The position numbers and the translations under genes were made by a program. A stretch of 64,000 bases of DNA from Paenibacillus farraposensis (GTDB lineage Bacteria > Bacillota > Bacilli > Paenibacillales > Paenibacillaceae): the NCBI RefSeq assembly GCF_020736845.1, contig NZ_JAFFQR010000043.1:62001-126000 (forward strand), written 5' to 3'. Below the pieces are notes generated by a model, which was given only the letters and a program-made list of their open reading frames with translations, searched no databases and was not told the origin of the DNA. Within the stretch, counting starts at the first letter, position 1. Every line of letters begins with the position of its first letter. Of this stretch, positions 56,576 to 64,000 are shown piece by piece.

Positions 56576-57163
56576 TCATCTCCTAATTGCTTTGAACATC
56601 AAGCGGGTGTACCCACCAATTAATAGTACCAGACCATTCCCGAGCTTGGAGCAACCGATCATGAGTATGATTCCTAAACTCATAATTTGCAATGCCTTCA
56701 GCCCTGAATCCACTACGCTCCCGAAAAAATGTAGCTCCACGAAAGGATAGAGCAACGGTATGAACGCAAAGCATACGGGTGCAATGTAGATGAGCACTCC
56801 GATCACCAGGGAGATGCACCCTAGGACAAATTTTTGCATCAGCCAATAAATGGATATCCAGTTTCTTACATTCATTAATTCCGTCTTTGCCTGCATCCAT
56901 TGATTTCCCTTCGCTCTTGGTCTCATTGCCAACGGTTCTATGGAAATATCGGTATAAATCTTCGTCTGAATACGTTCATGCTGGACCAAGTTTTGGGTTG
57001 TACGCAACACATTGGTGAGCAACGGAATTCCCACTACGGTAAATGACAAGGCCAAGCCAAGCACGATACTGACCAAGTAAAAACATAAATAAAATACTCC
57101 CGAGACAAATGTATACAGCAAAAAGATAACATTTTGAACGTGTAGCATGATCGCTCTTTTCAT
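56576..57163 (-). CDS. Membrane sensor-domain protein (PF13796-like)
   Basis: A 195-residue protein with four hydrophobic segments (about residues 10-50, 105-150 and 160-185). It resembles the Sensor domain found at the N-terminus of actinobacterial and Bacillus sensor kinases, here as a separate protein. The start of the kinase gene follows its stop by four bases, so the two are cotranscribed and it probably feeds signals to the kinase. It diverges from the SLH hydrolase gene. Confidence 0.8.
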   Translation of the reverse strand: MKRAIMLHVQNVIFLLYTFVSGVFYLCFYLVSIVLGLALSFTVVGIPLLTNVLRTTQNLVQHERIQTKIYTDISIEPLAMRPRAKGNQWMQAKTELMNVRNWISIYWLMQKFVLGCISLVIGVLIYIAPVCFAFIPLLYPFVELHFFGSVVDSGLKALQIMSLGIILMIGCSKLGNGLVLLIGGYTRLMFKAIRR

Positions 57164-57261
57164 CTAAGCTAATTCTCTCCTATCTATACCTTTTCCCGAC
57201 ACGATGATGACGGCCTGCCCTTATCGTACTCTACTGCGTGTCACATGAGCCAGTATCAAAA

Positions 57262-57299
57262 TGTCATATGACAGGTCATGTCATTTCATCACAGTGACA
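57262..57299. promoter_or_regulatory. TGTCAT palindromes in the divergent promoter (module 1)
   Basis: TGTCATATGACA (57262-57273) is a perfect 12-bp palindrome. A second half-site TGTCAT (57279-57284) and an inverse GTGACA (57294-57299) follow. The same motif occurs in the intergenic region of module 2, so this is a likely binding site of the fused regulator. Confidence 0.6.
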
Positions 57300-57427
57300 G
57301 CAGCTATTTCGTAAATCGGAAAAGTGATGACAAGAAGTAACTACCGAGTATGACGCGAGCTTTGCCATACTGTGCTCAAGCACTCACTTTCAGAGTCGGT
57401 GCGTCAAAACAAAAAGGAGAATCGGAC

Positions 57428-59419
57428 ATGAAAAAAGTGATACAAAAAATGAGTTTCGTCGTTTTTCTTCTCTCCACAACCTTGATTTCCGCATGCACGC
57501 AGTCGCTCGGTGCTGTAGAATCCACTCAGACTGCTTCCAATGCTGCCCAAGGACCGATGGATGCCAAAGAAATAGAAGCGTTTGCCAATCCACTGTTTGC
57601 AGAAAAAATGAAAGAATATAATGTGGCTGGTTCCAGCTTCGTTGTCGTCCGTGATGGCAAAGTCATCGTAAGCAAAGGCTACGGCTTTGCTGACAAGGAA
57701 AAGAAAATCCCTGTTGATAAAGACACGGTGTTCCAAATTGCCTCAGTATCGAAAACCTTTACCGCCTTGGCTGCCATGCAGCAAGTCGATGCGGGTAAAA
57801 TTGACCTGCATGGCAATATAGAGGAATATCTCGGTGGGCTAAAAATTCCTAATAAAACAGGAAAACCAGTCACCATGTACGACTTGCTCACCTACACACC
57901 CGGCTTCGAATTGCCTGACGAAACTACCTTTACCGGTCCACAATACATCGGGCAGGACATCTCTATGGATGAATTCCTTCCAAAGCACATGCCGACCGTC
58001 ATCCGACCACCTGGCGAAGCCTATACGTATGATAATACAGGATTCTTACTCGCTGGCTACGCCGTGGAAAAAGCAAGTGGAATCCCCTTTGCCCAGTATA
58101 TGGATGAAAAAGTGTTCAAGCCTCTCGGAATGGCCTCGACCAGTGTACGTTTCAAGCCTGAGCTCTTGAAGAGAATGGCTGCCCATTACGATCTTAATGG
58201 CGAGCCACGTCCGCTAGAAGGACACGCTCCAACTGATGGTCCGCAGGGAAGCATTCTATCAACAGCAGAAGACATGGCAAAGTACATGATCATGCAGCTG
58301 CAAAACGGAAAATTTGACGGTAAGGAAATCGTCAGCCAGAAAAGCATGGAATTGATGCATTCTTACCAGGTTTTCGCGGAAAAGGACATCCCAATCACTA
58401 CCGTAGGCTTTGAAAACTATTTTCCAGAGTATGCAAATGGTCAGCACGTTGTTTTGAAGGGCGGAAACTTGCCAGGCCATTGTTCCCTGATGGTATTGAT
58501 CCCGGAACAAAAAACCGGCTTTTTCATGTCCTACAACAATGATTCAATGGTTAGCGCTGATATTTACAAAGAATTCATGGATCATTATTTCCCAGAAACA
58601 GAAAAAAAAGCTGAGCCTGTATACTTGTCCTTGAGTGAAGCGGATGCGCAAAAATATTTCGGGCTGTATCAAAATACGCGTGCCTATTGGACACGCACTT
58701 CTATTACCTATGAGAATGGATCACTCGTGCTTGAGGGTGAGGCAACCGGAAAACAAAAGCTGCGAATGATTCACCCATTGCTATTTGTAGATGAGGCAGG
58801 AGAAAAAGTCGCGTTCAAGGAAGACAAAAGCGGTAACATCAAATACTTCTATTATACAACGATAAAAGGCTTGAGCCTTGTTGCTGATTCACAAAAAATG
58901 GAAATGAAAAAGACCTACTCAGACGTCCCTAACTCTAGCAGCTATAAGACCCATATCAACAACCTCAGCGCCTTTTCCATTATGGGGGCGAAATCAGGAA
59001 GTAAATTTGATCCTACAGGGACTATGACACAAGGCGAATTTACTGACGCCCTGATCAAAGCAGAAGGCCATTACGTAATGGCCGGGAGTGAAGACGGGCT
59101 TAGACAGCAATTAGCCGCGGGCATCCCTAATTTGAACCCATCGGCACCAATCAAAAGACAAGTCGCTGCTGCCATGATCCAAAATTTAAAGCAGCTTGAA
59201 CCTGTGGCAAGCACCAAAACGAAGCTGAAAGATACAGCCGATGCATGGGCAAAAGATGCGATCACTGCACTTGTTTCACAAGGCATCGTCGATCCTGATA
59301 CGAAGGTAAGCGCTGATGGCTCTTTCACATTCCGTGCAAAAGCTTTACTGAAGCGCCAGGAAGCAAGTGCCTTGCTTGATTTAGCGTTTGGCTACTATTC
59401 TCTGCCGATTAAACGTTAA
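57428..59419 (+). CDS. Beta-lactamase-family lipoprotein with SLH-like repeats (module 1)
   Basis: A 663-residue surface hydrolase. A lipoprotein signal ends in LISAC (Cys23). The serine hydrolase domain covers about residues 45-400: Ser106-Val-Ser-Lys109, YDN in YTYDNTGF, and PGHCSL in place of HxG. After a linker domain, two S-layer-homology-like repeats close the protein (YSDVPNSSSYKTHINNLSAF and LKDTADAWAKDAITALVSQG). Lipid and wall anchoring would hold it at the cell surface. I chose ATG 57428 with AAGGAG upstream; the frame is open 78 bases earlier without a ribosome site. Confidence 0.85.
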   Translation: MKKVIQKMSFVVFLLSTTLISACTQSLGAVESTQTASNAAQGPMDAKEIEAFANPLFAEKMKEYNVAGSSFVVVRDGKVIVSKGYGFADKEKKIPVDKDTVFQIASVSKTFTALAAMQQVDAGKIDLHGNIEEYLGGLKIPNKTGKPVTMYDLLTYTPGFELPDETTFTGPQYIGQDISMDEFLPKHMPTVIRPPGEAYTYDNTGFLLAGYAVEKASGIPFAQYMDEKVFKPLGMASTSVRFKPELLKRMAAHYDLNGEPRPLEGHAPTDGPQGSILSTAEDMAKYMIMQLQNGKFDGKEIVSQKSMELMHSYQVFAEKDIPITTVGFENYFPEYANGQHVVLKGGNLPGHCSLMVLIPEQKTGFFMSYNNDSMVSADIYKEFMDHYFPETEKKAEPVYLSLSEADAQKYFGLYQNTRAYWTRTSITYENGSLVLEGEATGKQKLRMIHPLLFVDEAGEKVAFKEDKSGNIKYFYYTTIKGLSLVADSQKMEMKKTYSDVPNSSSYKTHINNLSAFSIMGAKSGSKFDPTGTMTQGEFTDALIKAEGHYVMAGSEDGLRQQLAAGIPNLNPSAPIKRQVAAAMIQNLKQLEPVASTKTKLKDTADAWAKDAITALVSQGIVDPDTKVSADGSFTFRAKALLKRQEASALLDLAFGYYSLPIKR

Positions 59420-59763
59420 TGAATTCTTAAAAATGATTATTGAGCTGATAGATAAATAACTGCGAAGAAAAGAAGTACCCCATTATAAGGCAGTCGAGAA
59501 ACTTGGCAGTCTTTCTTCGTCCAGAAAAAGAATCCACTGTCGGATGATGATATTGTTATAGACTGGAAGTGTTCATCTAACACGTTTTTTTCCTGAGTAT
59601 TCGGCAACCTCTGAAAAATAAGTAACAGTCTGATCCATAGCAAGAAAAAGCGGTAGTTTAAGACCCTGATAATAAAGTCTTAGACTGCCGCTATTGTTGT
59701 TCAACTAACGATCCCCGTTAGTTGAACAGTTTAACACAAGGATTTCTCCCGTCTTTTTGTCTT
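59420..59763. other. Convergent intergenic region with two hairpins
   Basis: An imperfect 14- to 16-bp stem (about 59649-59692, CGGTAGTTTAAGAC) and a perfect 12-bp stem (59699-59710 with 59716-59727, GTTCAACTAACG) lie between converging genes and probably end both transcripts. A minus-strand open frame at 59,437-59,643 has no ribosome site. Confidence 0.55.
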
Positions 59764-61548
59764 CTATAGAATACTCTCGTTTCTCGCCAGTTCAATCGCT
59801 TCTTCCCGGTTGCTGACACCTAGCTTCGAGTAAAGGGTGGAACAGTAATTCCGTACCGTTCCCTCCGATAAATATAGTTTGGTGGCAATCGATTTGTAAC
59901 GAAGCCCATCCGATAAAAGCTGTAAAATTTCCCTTTCCCGTTTCGTCAACCCATACGGATCATTCGGGCTGTACTTCTCTAACTGCTCACGTTGGCGCTT
60001 CATCTCTTCGAATACGCGTGTGGCGATCGACTGATCAAGCCACGTTCCCCCGCTATAGATGAGCTTCATCGCTTCCATCATCTCTTTAGGACGAGTTGAC
60101 TTCAGCATATATCCTTCCGCCCCATGCTCCAGTGCTGTTGCTGCCTGTACCGAATCCTCAAACGTTGTCATGATCACAATCTTCATGTTCGGCCAGCGTT
60201 CTTTCATTTGAAGGAAGGTCTCCAGTCCGTTCATCCCTTGCATGTGCACGTCCATTAACACGATATCCGGCTGGTGCCGCTCACATTGTTCTAATGCTTC
60301 TTGCCCATCACTAGCTGTACCACCAACGATAAAGTTGTCCTGCTGGCTTAAGATTTGCTGTAAGCTGTCGGCAATCATCACCTGATCGTCAACAATAAGT
60401 AGGCGGATACTTCCCTGTCCAGCTTCTACCTTTATGGGAACATTACAAATGACAACGGTTCCTTGCCCTGATTGTGAATGAACGGACAGCGTACCTTGCA
60501 GTTGCTCAAGCCGTTCTTTTATTCCCTTTAGTTCTAAGCCGAATTCGGTCGATTCTAGTCCGTTGCCATTATCTTCGATTTGTAAACGGAGTTGCTGACT
60601 TTCGAAATACAGATCAACAGATATCTCACTTGCTTGGCCGTGACGAACCGCATTTGTGAGCGATTCTTGCAGGCAACGATATAGACAAAAGCTCATTTTT
60701 TGCATAACGAGCGTCTCACTGCCGATCACACGGAAGTTGACCGTTACACCTGTTGACTTTATAAATTCTTCTGTCAGTTCCAGTAGTGCCTCACTTAACG
60801 ATTGGTTCAAGCGCGCATCAGAGGGCTGATGAAAATGCTTTCTGATATCATCCAAGCTGCCTTGTGCTATTGAGACAAGTTTGTCGACTCGTTCGATTTG
60901 TGAATCAGGAACCGAGGATCGGAGTGATTCAACGCCCACAATCAGCGAGGTTAGCGAATGCCCAATTGTGTCATGCAACTCATATGACAGCCGATTACGT
61001 TCCTCGATCAGTGTAAGCTCCTCGATTTGCTTAATATGCTGCTCCAATAATTGCTTCTGTTCTTGAATGATGCGGCCTTGCTTATGAGACTCAATTAATA
61101 TGCTAAAAGCCATACCGATCGCAAAACCAAAGCTGCAACTAAACATGAACTCGTACGGGAGACGATTGGTAATCAACCCGTTCAAAGCCGGAAAAATAAT
61201 CCCACTAGAGATTCCCGTCCACATATATGTTCTGCGACTGCTGGCTACACCAATAATGATCACCAATAAAACGAAAGACCAAGTCAAAGCAGGCGCTACA
61301 TAGGCCACAAATAGATAAAAAAAGCCTGTCATTAAGACTTCGACTGCCAGATACCAATTTTCTTTTCGATATTGAACGATCAATGGAATGGCATAAACCA
61401 AAAAGGCAATAAGGATGATGACTCCGAACGGAACGGCTATCATTGCCGGATACATAACATCTGCTATGACGATGATGCCTAGCCAAATCGTTCGTAAAGC
61501 AAAAATCACCCAATTGTACCAAAACCATTTTTTTATCATGGATAACAT
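59764..61548 (-). CDS. Fused histidine kinase-response regulator (module 2)
   Basis: A 594-residue paralogue of the fused protein at 54,778, with the same domain order: about five membrane helices (1-155), HisKA_3 with His192 (YELHDTIGHS), ATPase (NAVRHG, DNGNGLESTEFGLELKGI), receiver with Asp in DIVLMDVHMQG, and LuxR-type HTH (LTKREREILQLLSDGLRYKS). The membrane part differs most from module 1, suggesting a different signal. There is no separate sensor protein here. It diverges from the tandem hydrolase gene. Confidence 0.9.
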   Translation of the reverse strand: MLSMIKKWFWYNWVIFALRTIWLGIIVIADVMYPAMIAVPFGVIILIAFLVYAIPLIVQYRKENWYLAVEVLMTGFFYLFVAYVAPALTWSFVLLVIIIGVASSRRTYMWTGISSGIIFPALNGLITNRLPYEFMFSCSFGFAIGMAFSILIESHKQGRIIQEQKQLLEQHIKQIEELTLIEERNRLSYELHDTIGHSLTSLIVGVESLRSSVPDSQIERVDKLVSIAQGSLDDIRKHFHQPSDARLNQSLSEALLELTEEFIKSTGVTVNFRVIGSETLVMQKMSFCLYRCLQESLTNAVRHGQASEISVDLYFESQQLRLQIEDNGNGLESTEFGLELKGIKERLEQLQGTLSVHSQSGQGTVVICNVPIKVEAGQGSIRLLIVDDQVMIADSLQQILSQQDNFIVGGTASDGQEALEQCERHQPDIVLMDVHMQGMNGLETFLQMKERWPNMKIVIMTTFEDSVQAATALEHGAEGYMLKSTRPKEMMEAMKLIYSGGTWLDQSIATRVFEEMKRQREQLEKYSPNDPYGLTKREREILQLLSDGLRYKSIATKLYLSEGTVRNYCSTLYSKLGVSNREEAIELARNESIL

Positions 61549-61649
61549 TTGTCATATTACTCCTGCTCATTTGAATGGTAAGAAAATTCCCGAATGTCTC
61601 TGACTCATCATGCCTCACCAATTCCCGATTCGTCAAGCAAAATGCGCCA

Positions 61650-61711
61650 TGTCATACAGCCTCTATGACATTCTATCATGTCGCAAACATGATGGGTTGG
61701 CATGATGTCAT
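61650..61711. promoter_or_regulatory. TGTCAT palindromes in the divergent promoter (module 2)
   Basis: TGTCATA-N7-TATGACA (61650-61670), ATCATGT-N5-ACATGAT (61675-61693) and a further TGTCAT half-site (about 61,706). Half-sites match those in module 1. Confidence 0.6.
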
Positions 61712-61810
61712 TTATAGAAAGAACGGTTTTGTCACTATGTGATTTTACAGCCCTGAAGATAAGGTGGATGTGTGAGACAACACAATTCAACTTACAGGAG
61801 ATGATGAGAA

Positions 61811-63988
61811 ATGAAACCATTCCACATGAAAAAAGGAGCGTCCCTTACGTTATCTGCATTATTGATAGGAACGCTGATACTACCTACTTACGGTTGTGCG
61901 GAGGCAGGTGTGGACCAGGCAATCACGCAACAAAAGGAAACGGTTCATGCCAAAACAAAAGAAGCGATTGATAAAGCTGCTGCCAGCGAAAACATTCCAG
62001 GTGTCATCTTTGCAGTAAAGAAGGGAAAGGATTTCTGGTCGTATGCTTCCGGCGAAGCGAATGTAGAAAGTAAGAAACCGATGCAAGCTGACTATTCATT
62101 TCGAATCGGGAGTATAACGAAATCGTTCGTCGGTGTAGTGGCCCTGCAACTAGCTGAGGAAAAGAAGCTAAGCCTCGATGACTCGGTAGAAAAATGGCTC
62201 CCAGGTGTCGTACAAGGAAACGGATATGACGGTAACAAAATTACGATTCGTCAGTTATTAAATCATACGAGTGGAGTGGCAGACTACTTAGATGATGAAC
62301 TCAAGGAAAGTATACTCCAGAACTCCACTCAAACGTTTACAGCAGAACAACTCATTTCTCGCGCATTAAAGCATACACCAACCACAGGTGACTATTCGAA
62401 TACGAATACAGTGCTGATGAAACTCATTATCCAAAAGGTCACAGGAGAAACATATGCCGAACAAATCAAGAAACGAATTATTGAGCCGCTTCAACTAAAA
62501 GAAACGTTTTTACCAGAAAACTCGCAATCCATTCCGAAAAACAGCCCGAATGGATACTTTAACAATGCCGGTACATTAATGGATATGACTGACCTTAACC
62601 CTTCGTTTGCAGACGCAGCAGGGGGAATGATCTCGACTGCGAAAGATTTAACAACATTCTTTAGTGCTTTATTGGGCGGAAAATTGTTAACACCTAAGAT
62701 TCAGAAAGAAATGTTAACCACTGTTGATACTCCACACGGGAAATTCGGACTCGGTATTCAGAAAGTAACATTGCCGAATGGCACTACCATATGGGGTCAT
62801 CAAGGTGGCATTCCTGGATTCACCAACTTCGCAGGTGGAACAAAAGACGGCGAGCATGTGATCGCGATGAGTATTAACGTATTAGGGGAAGGTGCTGTAT
62901 CTCATATTGAGAACATCCAGATGACTGAGTTCTCGGGACAAGCCAAGCAACCTTCCACCCCGGATCAAGCAGCTCAAAAACATGGGGAAGAATTGAAACA
63001 CTTCATTGATGAGAAAGCAAAAAGCAAGGATATCCCTGGCATAGTTGCTGCTGGGTTAAGAGACGGAGAATACTGGTCTTATGCAGCGGGTGTAGCCAAC
63101 CTCGATCATAAAAATCCGATGGAGCCGGACTTTACTTTCCGTATTGGCAGTGTCACAAAGGCTTTTGTTGCTACCCTTGTCTTACAGTTGGCTCAGGAGA
63201 AAAAGCTGAATCTGGATGACTCGGTAGAAAAATGGCTCCCAGGTGTGGTAAAGGGCAATGGGTATGACGGCAACAAAATCACGATTCGTCAGTTATTGAA
63301 CCAAACGAGCGGGATTGCAAGCTATACGAGTAAAGACATGCGGTATGCTACCTCATTTCCTCAATATACCGTTGTTGACCTTGTACGTATGGGACTGGCT
63401 AAGCCGCCAGTATTTAAACCAGGGGCAGGCTGGGACTATTCGAATACAAATACCGTACTAGCTGGTCTTGTTATTCAGAAGGTGACAGGAGAAAAGTACG
63501 ATGTTCAGATTAAGAAACGTATCCTTGGCCCGCTTCAGATGACAGATACATCCTTTAGTGGTAGTAATCCGAAAATCCCGGGCCAGCATGCCACAGGCTA
63601 TAGTATGAATCGGGCAGGGAAACTGTTTGATTTCACAGAGTATAATCCTTCATTCGCGAATGCTGCGGGGGAAATGATTTCGACAGGGAAAGATTTGACC
63701 ACCTTTTTTAGTGCGCTTTTGGGTGGGAAATTATTAAATGACAAGATGATGAAGCAGATGACAACAGGTGTGGACTCACCTTATGGCAAATATGGACTTG
63801 GAATTTATAAGGTGACTCTGCCGAACGGAAAGACCTATTGGGGACATGGCGGCGGCATTCATGGGTTTGAAACGCTAGCGGGTGGTACCTTAGGCGGGAA
63901 GGATATTTTGGTGACGAACATCAATGCGGTCGGTCCAGAACCTATCATCGCTAATCAAGCCATTTTCGAAAAAGAATTTAGCCGTTGA
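61811..63988 (+). CDS. Secreted tandem Adp-like D-peptidase / serine hydrolase (module 2)
   Basis: A 725-residue secreted protein with two homologous serine hydrolase domains. An N-terminal signal (about 1-30) is followed by domain 1 (about 45-375: Ser101-Ile-Thr-Lys104, YSN near 195, HQG near 330) and domain 2 (about 395-725: SVTK near 446, YSN near 542, HGG near 679). Both catalytic sets are complete. Domain 1 is shorter before YSN. Each domain resembles the cassette enzyme at 51,665. AGGAG precedes ATG 61811. Likely substrates are D-amino-acid peptides or peptidoglycan stems. Confidence 0.88.
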   Translation: MKPFHMKKGASLTLSALLIGTLILPTYGCAEAGVDQAITQQKETVHAKTKEAIDKAAASENIPGVIFAVKKGKDFWSYASGEANVESKKPMQADYSFRIGSITKSFVGVVALQLAEEKKLSLDDSVEKWLPGVVQGNGYDGNKITIRQLLNHTSGVADYLDDELKESILQNSTQTFTAEQLISRALKHTPTTGDYSNTNTVLMKLIIQKVTGETYAEQIKKRIIEPLQLKETFLPENSQSIPKNSPNGYFNNAGTLMDMTDLNPSFADAAGGMISTAKDLTTFFSALLGGKLLTPKIQKEMLTTVDTPHGKFGLGIQKVTLPNGTTIWGHQGGIPGFTNFAGGTKDGEHVIAMSINVLGEGAVSHIENIQMTEFSGQAKQPSTPDQAAQKHGEELKHFIDEKAKSKDIPGIVAAGLRDGEYWSYAAGVANLDHKNPMEPDFTFRIGSVTKAFVATLVLQLAQEKKLNLDDSVEKWLPGVVKGNGYDGNKITIRQLLNQTSGIASYTSKDMRYATSFPQYTVVDLVRMGLAKPPVFKPGAGWDYSNTNTVLAGLVIQKVTGEKYDVQIKKRILGPLQMTDTSFSGSNPKIPGQHATGYSMNRAGKLFDFTEYNPSFANAAGEMISTGKDLTTFFSALLGGKLLNDKMMKQMTTGVDSPYGKYGLGIYKVTLPNGKTYWGHGGGIHGFETLAGGTLGGKDILVTNINAVGPEPIIANQAIFEKEFSR

Positions 63989-64000
63989 GTTAAAAAGGAA

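Noticed and set aside
59437..59643. 68-residue minus-strand frame
   Set aside because: No start signal or recognisable product; it may at most be an old transposase scrap.

Overview
The window looks like a Paenibacillus chromosome, most likely the P. polymyxa group. Support: housekeeping genes of mixed GC with strong GGAGG ribosome sites, a bacterial-type glutaminyl-tRNA synthetase, an orphan siderophore ATPase of the YusV type, a Spo0E-like sporulation phosphatase, and a peptide quorum-sensing pair resembling the AloR/AloP type known from Paenibacillus. I saw no rRNA, tRNA or CRISPR array.

Left part (1 to about 39.4 kb), core-like: a polar amino-acid ABC operon; a CrtI-type oxidoreductase with its TetR regulator; BrnQ; hypothetical genes; a cold-shock-type DEAD-box helicase; a CDF metal exporter; an AI-2E-family permease; an LLM-type flavin enzyme; a Fur-box-controlled iron ATPase; glutathione peroxidase; a redox cluster (NADH oxidase, FocA-type channel, molybdopterin oxidoreductase, with MobA further on) whose promoters share GTGA-N6-TCAC palindromes; two GNATs; GlnRS; an MFS exporter; LysE; a GC-rich 1-phosphofructokinase-type gene; an SMR pair beside a decayed TetR gene; cardiolipin synthase; a DUF606 / Crp-Fnr / DUF606 trio; type 2 IPP isomerase; and YchF.

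Middle part (39.6 to 43.8 kb), accessory: a broken LtrC/ArdC-like gene at the island edge, a small peptide gene whose start is locked in a hairpin (type I toxin-like), an XRE regulator, a candidate small RNA, a Spo0E-like gene, and an AloR/AloP-like signalling pair in which the receptor is frameshifted but the pheromone gene is intact.

Mobile cassette (43,804 to 52,947): a 9.1-kb segment bounded by IS231-type 20-bp inverted repeats and a perfect 11-bp target duplication, so it probably arrived as one MIC231-like mobile insertion cassette. It inserted into the tip of a Tn3-family terminal repeat, a known IS231 hot spot. Its cargo is a lipoprotein, a TetR regulator (apparently leaderless, with two identical operators), an SDR-alpha/beta-hydrolase fusion, an erythromycin-esterase-family protein and an Adp-like D-peptidase. 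It also holds dead IS3, IS6 and IS231 copies and another Tn3-type end.

Right part (53 to 64 kb): two divergent modules, each pairing a fused histidine kinase-response regulator with a secreted beta-lactamase-fold serine hydrolase. One hydrolase is a lipoprotein with SLH-like repeats, the other a tandem duplication of an Adp-like domain. TGTCAT palindromes lie in both divergent promoters. With the cassette enzyme this makes four Adp/beta-lactamase-type catalytic domains in about 12 kb, and I propose a locus that senses and degrades D-amino-acid peptide antibiotics or cell-wall peptides.
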